This document shows, one piece after another, positions 21,859-26,370 of a stretch of DNA of 26,370 nt. A program made the translations under genes and the position numbers. This DNA comes from DASYML01 sp036399835 (GTDB lineage: Bacteria; Acidobacteriota; Blastocatellia; Pyrinomonadales; Pyrinomonadaceae), in contig DASWMI010000172.1 in assembly GCA_036399835.1 (NCBI GenBank), forward strand, positions 1 through 26,370, read 5' to 3'. Each line of letters begins with the position of its first letter. Within the stretch, counting starts at the first letter, position 1. The notes below the pieces were generated by a model that saw nothing but the letters and a program-made list of their open reading frames with translations, made no database searches and was not told the DNA's origin.

Positions 21859-24294
21859 ATGGATAACTTGCTGCAAGATTTGCGTTATGGATTTCGGATG
21901 ATGTGGAAGAGTCCGGGCTTTACCATCGTGGCGGCGCTGGCGCTGGCGTTGGGGATTGGCGCGAACACGGCCATCTTCTCGGTCGTTAATACGATTCTGC
22001 TGCGCCCGCTGGCCTACAAGAATCCTGAACAACTGGTCCTCATTAATCACAACTATCCGAAGATGAACATGAAGGCCTCGGTGTCGGCGGCGGGTTATGC
22101 TTACTACCGCGACCACGCGCAGTCTTTTTCTGATGTCGCGGCGCTCTCTGGCTGGAACGTCAACCTGACGGGCGAAGGCGAGCCGGAGCGGCTGCAAGGT
22201 ATGTCGGTCTCGGCCAACCTTTTTCCGATGCTCGGGGCTGAGGCTGCGCGCGGGCGCGTCTTTCGTCAGGAAGAGAATCAGGTCGGGAATAATCATGTAG
22301 TGGTCCTGAGCGATGCTTTCTGGCACAGGCGTTTTGGCGGCGACCCGCACATGGTCGGGAAGAGCATCACGCTCAACGGCGAGAGCTACACGGTCGCGGG
22401 CATCATGCCCGCAGGCTTTCAGCTTGGCCGCGAGACCGGACAGAACATAGACCTCTGGTCGCCCATCACCTTTACCCCGCAGCAACTCGACCTACAGGGT
22501 CTGACGAATGAGTACCTTGTTGTCCTGGCGCGGCTGAAGCCGAACGTCTCTCTGGCGCAATCGCAGGCCGAGATGGACGCTATCGCCAACAACCTGCGCC
22601 AGCAATACCTGCCGCAACTCGATAGCAGCGTCTGGGGGCTGGCCGTCCAGTCCTTCAACGAGCTGGTCGTAGGCGATATTCGACCCGCTTTGCTGGTCCT
22701 GCTGGGCGCGGTCGCTCTGGTCCTCCTGATTGCCTGCGCTAACGTTGCCAACCTGCTCCTAGCGCGAGCCGCCGCGCGTCAGAAAGAGATCGCGATTCGG
22801 ACGGCAATGGGCGCGAGCCGCTGGCGCGTGATAAGACAACTGCTGACCGAAAGCATCTTGCTGGCATTGCTCGGCGGCGGCTTCGGCCTCTTGCTGGCGA
22901 TGTGGGGCGTGGACCTGCTGGTCAGGATTAACGAGAACAAGATACCGCGCGCGAATGAGATTAGTCTGGATACCAACGTGCTCCTCTTCACGCTCGGCCT
23001 TTCGCTCCTGACAGGCATACTCTTCGGTCTCGTCCCTGCTTTTCAGACTTCGAGCATCAACCTCAACGACACGCTCAAGGAAGGCGGGCGCAGCGGCGCA
23101 GGCGGGATGCGGCGCGGCATCAGAAGCATCCTCGTGGTCGCGGAAGTCTCGCTCGCTGTGATGCTCCTGGTCGCAGCCGGATTGCTCATCAGGAGCTTTG
23201 TGCGTTTGCAGCAGGTCAACCCGGGCTTTCAACCTCAGAACCTGCTCGTCATGCAGCTTTCGCTGCCCGCCTTCAAGTATCGTGAAGCAAAACAGCGAGA
23301 GGCTTTCTATCAACAACTGACGAGCCAGGTGCGCACGCTCCCCGGGGTCAAGTCGGTCGGCGCGGTCTCCGTCCTGCCGATGAGCGGGCGGGTCGTGAGC
23401 GGGAGTTTTCGCATACAGGGACGCGACGTGCCGCAGGGCCAGCCATCGCCGCACGGCGACCGCTGGATAGCGACACCCGATTATTACCAGACGATGGGCA
23501 TCCCTCTCATCAAGGGTCGCTACTTCACGGACGCTGACGGGCCGGACGCTCCCGGCGTGGCGATTATTGATGAGACGCTGGCCCGCAAATACTGGCCCAA
23601 CGAAGACCCCATCGGCAAGCGCATCACCTTTGAAGGCCCGCCCGATAATCCGCGCTGGCGCGAGGTGGTCGGCATCGTCGGGCACGTCAAGCATAAAGGG
23701 CTGGAAGGCGAGTCGCGTGTTCAATACTACATGCCGCATCGGCAGCTTCCGACCTCGGATATGTTTCTGGTGGTCCAGGCGGCCAACGACCCGGCGAGCC
23801 TCGCGGGGGCTGTCCGCGGCGCGATCAGCACGCTCGACAAGGATTTGCCCGCTTACAGGGTGACGACGATGGACCAACTGGTCGCAGACTCTCTGGCCCA
23901 GAGACGCTTCGCAGTCTTTCTGCTCGGCCTCTTTGCGGCGCTGGCGATGGTCCTGGCGGTCGTCGGGCTGTACGGCGTGATGAGCTACATGGTAGCCCAG
24001 CGGACGCGCGAGATAGGCATCCGCATGGCTTTGGGAGCGCAGACCGCAGACATTCTGAGAATGGTTGTCAGGCAGGGGATGCTGCTCGTCATTATCGGTG
24101 TCGTGGTCGGGGTCGCGGCCTCCTTCGCCGTGACGCGCGTCATGACAAGTATGCTCTTTGGAGTCGGCGCGCACGACCCGCTGACGCTGCTCGCAGTCTC
24201 GCTCCTGCTCGCCGCAGTCGCACTCCTGGCCTGCCTTGTCCCCGCGCGCCGCGCCACCAAGGTAGACCCGATGACTGCGCTCCGTTACGAATAA
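21859..24294 (+). CDS. ADOP-type duplicated MacB/FtsX permease, copy 2
   Basis: The 811-residue paralogue of the preceding gene has the same two-half layout: MDNLLQDLRYGFRMMWKSPGF, first helix with ALALGIGANTAIFSVVN, and periplasmic domain. The half-way FtsX helices carry KEIAIRTAMGASRWRVIRQLLTES. The second half runs from about residue 425 (SILVVAEVSLAVMLLVAAGLLIRSF), and the C-terminal helices carry REIGIRMALGAQTADILRMVVRQGM and VDPMTALRYE. No ATPase domain is fused to it. ATG 21859 is preceded by AAGAGGTG; a TTG codon just upstream (21856) is in frame but not needed. It is separated from copy 1 by 98 bp of repeat-rich spacer. Substrate is unknown; MacB-like folds export peptides, lipids or antibiotics, or act mechanically on envelope lipoproteins. 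Confidence 0.92.
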   Translation: MDNLLQDLRYGFRMMWKSPGFTIVAALALALGIGANTAIFSVVNTILLRPLAYKNPEQLVLINHNYPKMNMKASVSAAGYAYYRDHAQSFSDVAALSGWNVNLTGEGEPERLQGMSVSANLFPMLGAEAARGRVFRQEENQVGNNHVVVLSDAFWHRRFGGDPHMVGKSITLNGESYTVAGIMPAGFQLGRETGQNIDLWSPITFTPQQLDLQGLTNEYLVVLARLKPNVSLAQSQAEMDAIANNLRQQYLPQLDSSVWGLAVQSFNELVVGDIRPALLVLLGAVALVLLIACANVANLLLARAAARQKEIAIRTAMGASRWRVIRQLLTESILLALLGGGFGLLLAMWGVDLLVRINENKIPRANEISLDTNVLLFTLGLSLLTGILFGLVPAFQTSSINLNDTLKEGGRSGAGGMRRGIRSILVVAEVSLAVMLLVAAGLLIRSFVRLQQVNPGFQPQNLLVMQLSLPAFKYREAKQREAFYQQLTSQVRTLPGVKSVGAVSVLPMSGRVVSGSFRIQGRDVPQGQPSPHGDRWIATPDYYQTMGIPLIKGRYFTDADGPDAPGVAIIDETLARKYWPNEDPIGKRITFEGPPDNPRWREVVGIVGHVKHKGLEGESRVQYYMPHRQLPTSDMFLVVQAANDPASLAGAVRGAISTLDKDLPAYRVTTMDQLVADSLAQRRFAVFLLGLFAALAMVLAVVGLYGVMSYMVAQRTREIGIRMALGAQTADILRMVVRQGMLLVIIGVVVGVAASFAVTRVMTSMLFGVGAHDPLTLLAVSLLLAAVALLACLVPARRATKVDPMTALRYE

Positions 24295-24315
24295 CAGTCC
24301 GAGGGTCTGAGAGTC
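24259..24315 (+). repeat. 57-bp identical block, copy B (3' end of permease 2)
   Basis: This is the second copy of the block at 21725-21781. It spans the final 12 codons of permease 2 and the first 21 bp of its downstream spacer. Confidence 0.9.
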
Positions 24316-24380
24316 CGGAGTCATGAGTCAAAGGATTTAAGCTTTTGACTCCAGACTCTAGACTCTCAGACTCTGAGACT
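24305..24380 (+). repeat. Iterated 7-8 bp repeats and nested inverted repeats in the permease 2-3 spacer
   Basis: The run GACTCCA, GACTCTA, GACTCTCA, GACTCTGA, GACTT ends the spacer (about 24347-24381). GTCTGAGAGTC (24305-24315) is complementary to GACTCTCAGAC (24361-24371), and GAGTCAAA/TTTGACTC nests inside. The layout copies that of the permease 1-2 spacer with different inner sequence. Confidence 0.7.
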
Positions 24381-24396
24381 TCGCCTGGAGGTTGTG

Positions 24397-26370
24397 ATGG
24401 GAATGTTGCTGCAAGATTTGCGATATGGATTTCGGATGCTGCTCAAGCGTCCGGGGTTTACGGCTGTGGCTGTGCTCACGCTGGCGCTGGCGATTGGCGC
24501 GAACACGGCCATCTTTAGCGTGCTTAATGCCATCCTGCTGCGCCCGCTGGCGTTCAGGGATTCCGAGCGGTTGGTGGCGATGTTTGAGCGGGCGGGGAAT
24601 GATAAAACCCGTGATTGGATTTCGTATCCGAACTTGCAGGACTATAAAACCCAGGGTCATGCCTTCGAGGAGGTGGCGACCTTTGTGCCGCAGAGCGTCA
24701 ACCTGACAGGCATGGAGCAGCCCGACCGCGTGCGCGGCGGTTTCGTTACTTCCAGCTTTTTCAAAGTGCTGGATGTGCAGGCGGCGATGGGACGCACGCT
24801 GCTGCCTGCGGAGGACCAGCAGGGCGGCGAGCGCGTGGCCGTGCTCAATCATGAGACATGGCAGAAACGCTTTGGCGGCGACCCGCAAGTTCTAGGCAAG
24901 ACCCTGATGCTCAATGGCGAGCCTTTCACCATCGTCGGCGTGATGCCGCAGGGCTTTCGTTTTCCGATGGACGAGGTGGAAGTCTGGATGCCAGCGCCGA
25001 CCTGGCCCAACTACAAGATTGACCGCGCGGCTCATGTGGCTTTCGTCATCGGTCGCCTCAAGCCTGGCGTCAAGCTTGCCGAGGCGCAGGCCGAGATGTC
25101 AGGCATCGCCAGCCAGCTTGCCCTGGCCTACCCGAAAGAGAACACGGGGCGGACTGTCGAGATCATAGGCTTACAGAATCTGCTGGTGGAAGACGTGCGG
25201 CCCGTGCTCTTGATACTGCTCGGGGCAGTCGGCTTTATACTGCTCATCGCCTGCGCCAACATCGCCAACCTACTGCTCGCGCGCGGCAACGCTAGATTGA
25301 AGGAAGTGGCCGTGCGCGCTGCGCTAGGGGCCAGCCGGATGCGTCTCATCCGGCAACTGCTGACGGAAACAATCGTGCTCAGCACGATGGGAGGTGTGCT
25401 CGGATTGCTCCTCGCGTTGTGGGGAGTGGACCTGCTGGTCGCCGTCAGCGCGGACCAGTTTCCCGTGGGCCAAATCCCTAAATTGGATGCGCGCGTGCTT
25501 GGCTTCACCTTCGCCATCTCAATCTTGACGGGCTTGCTCTTTGGCATCGTGCCCGCGCTCCAGTTGTCCAAACCCGATTTATATAGCGCGCTCAAGGAGG
25601 GTCGCGGCGCGGGCGAGGGGACGAGCCGCCACAGGCTGCGGAGCGCCTTCGTTATCTCGCAGGTCTCGCTCTCGCTGGTCCTACTGGTCGGCGCGGGTCT
25701 ACTCATCAACAGCTTTTACCGCCTGCTGCAAACCAACCCCGGCTTTATGCCTGAGAACCTTTTGACGATGGAGTACAGGCTGCCGACGAATAAGTATCCG
25801 AAGGGCGAGCAGCAGTGGGACTTTCACAAGCGCGTCGTCGAGAGGGTGCGCGAAGTGCCGGGCGTCCAGTCCGCGGCGATTGTGCGCGGGCTGCCCTTTA
25901 GCGGTAACGGCGGCTCGACTCCCATCCTGCTCGCTGACCGACCGCAGCCGGCCAAGGGACAAGAGCCTGTGGTTTCCGGCAACTGGGCTGGACCAGGATA
26001 CTTCGAGACGATAGGCATCCCGCTCGTCAAGGGTCGGACCTTCAACGAACAGGACAACCTCAATAGCCCGCACGTGGCCGTCATCAATCAACTGATGGCG
26101 CAAACCTTCTGGCCCAATCAAGACCCCATCGGCAAGCAGGTCCAGCTACCCGAAGAAGAGTTGACAGTCTCTGTCATCGGCGTGGTCGGCGATGCCAAGC
26201 AGTTTGAGCTGGCCGAGCCGCAGCGCCCGCAGCTTTACGTCAGCTATAGCCAGTCTCCGACCATCTTCGCGACGCTCGTCGTCCGCACCAACGTCGAGCC
26301 GATGAGCCTCTCTAATTCCGTGCGCGCCGCGCTCTGGTCCGTAGATAAGGACCAGCCCGTCTGGAAGATT
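24397..26370 (+). CDS. ADOP-type duplicated MacB/FtsX permease, copy 3 (3' end outside window)
   Basis: The frame is open from ATG 24397 to the last base, 658 codons of an expected 805-815. It starts MGMLLQDLRYGFRMLLKRPGF and has the first helix VLTLALAIGANTAIFSVLN. It continues through the first periplasmic domain, the FtsX helices with KEVAVRAALGASRMRLIRQLLTE, and the start of the second half (SLVLLVGAGLLINSFYRLLQ). The visible part ends in the second periplasmic domain (SVDKDQPVWKI). A GGAGG site 5 nt before the ATG fixes the start. All three copies share the 17-bp start segment TTGCTGCAAGATTTGCG. The third lies 102 bp after copy 2; the operon may continue beyond the window. Confidence 0.9.
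   Translation, partial: MGMLLQDLRYGFRMLLKRPGFTAVAVLTLALAIGANTAIFSVLNAILLRPLAFRDSERLVAMFERAGNDKTRDWISYPNLQDYKTQGHAFEEVATFVPQSVNLTGMEQPDRVRGGFVTSSFFKVLDVQAAMGRTLLPAEDQQGGERVAVLNHETWQKRFGGDPQVLGKTLMLNGEPFTIVGVMPQGFRFPMDEVEVWMPAPTWPNYKIDRAAHVAFVIGRLKPGVKLAEAQAEMSGIASQLALAYPKENTGRTVEIIGLQNLLVEDVRPVLLILLGAVGFILLIACANIANLLLARGNARLKEVAVRAALGASRMRLIRQLLTETIVLSTMGGVLGLLLALWGVDLLVAVSADQFPVGQIPKLDARVLGFTFAISILTGLLFGIVPALQLSKPDLYSALKEGRGAGEGTSRHRLRSAFVISQVSLSLVLLVGAGLLINSFYRLLQTNPGFMPENLLTMEYRLPTNKYPKGEQQWDFHKRVVERVREVPGVQSAAIVRGLPFSGNGGSTPILLADRPQPAKGQEPVVSGNWAGPGYFETIGIPLVKGRTFNEQDNLNSPHVAVINQLMAQTFWPNQDPIGKQVQLPEEELTVSVIGVVGDAKQFELAEPQRPQLYVSYSQSPTIFATLVVRTNVEPMSLSNSVRAALWSVDKDQPVWKI

Noticed and set aside
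22759..24324. 521-residue minus-strand open frame opposite permease 2
   Set aside because: It is antisense to an unmistakable membrane permease; the His/Arg/Asp-rich translation mirrors hydrophobic codons and shows no domain.

Overview
The window is GC-rich bacterial chromosome (about 60% by eye), densely coding on both strands. It most likely comes from an Acidobacteriota, possibly class Blastocatellia. The main reason is a tandem run of roughly 810-residue permeases with two MacB/FtsX halves, the type described as acidobacterial duplicated orphan permeases (ADOP). A Ser/Thr kinase fused to a PD40/TolB-like propeller, also common in that phylum, supports this. The phylum call is inference; there is no rRNA or other taxonomic marker here. 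No tRNA, rRNA, CRISPR array, transposase or prophage gene was recognised.

Left part (1-8630): a minus-strand group (tandem double-hotdog acyl thioesterase, secreted alpha/beta hydrolase, start of a second alpha/beta hydrolase), then a plus-strand HI0933/BaiN-type flavoprotein. Next come minus-strand truA and a LOG-family nucleotide hydrolase. A plus-strand stretch follows: a YkgJ-type cysteine-cluster protein, then an aldo/keto reductase and a soluble PAS-GAF hybrid histidine kinase 26 bp apart, ending at a clear Rho-independent terminator.

Middle (8637-15175): a minus-strand ferrous iron uptake operon, feoA-feoB-FeoB-associated Cys-rich membrane protein. The last two genes overlap as TAATG. 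The feoA promoter carries a perfect 7-1-7 palindrome with Fur-box architecture. Divergent from it is the kinase-propeller gene. It is followed by a 580-bp non-coding stretch with promoter-like boxes, three consecutive hairpins and a T-rich end, which is a candidate small RNA or long leader.

Right part (15176-26370): a DHA2-type 14-TM drug exporter, then a probable operon of a MacA/HlyD adaptor, a MacB/LolD-type ATPase and three consecutive ADOP permeases, the third cut by the window edge. The linkage to an ATPase and adaptor contrasts with the 'orphan' description of the family. The spacers between these genes hold 7-8 bp iterated repeats and nested inverted repeats. The first two permease genes share a 57-bp identical block spanning their 3' ends.

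The most notable signals are the ATPase-linked ADOP array with its shared 3' block and repeat spacers, the structured region upstream of the exporter, and the iron-responsive operator at feoA.
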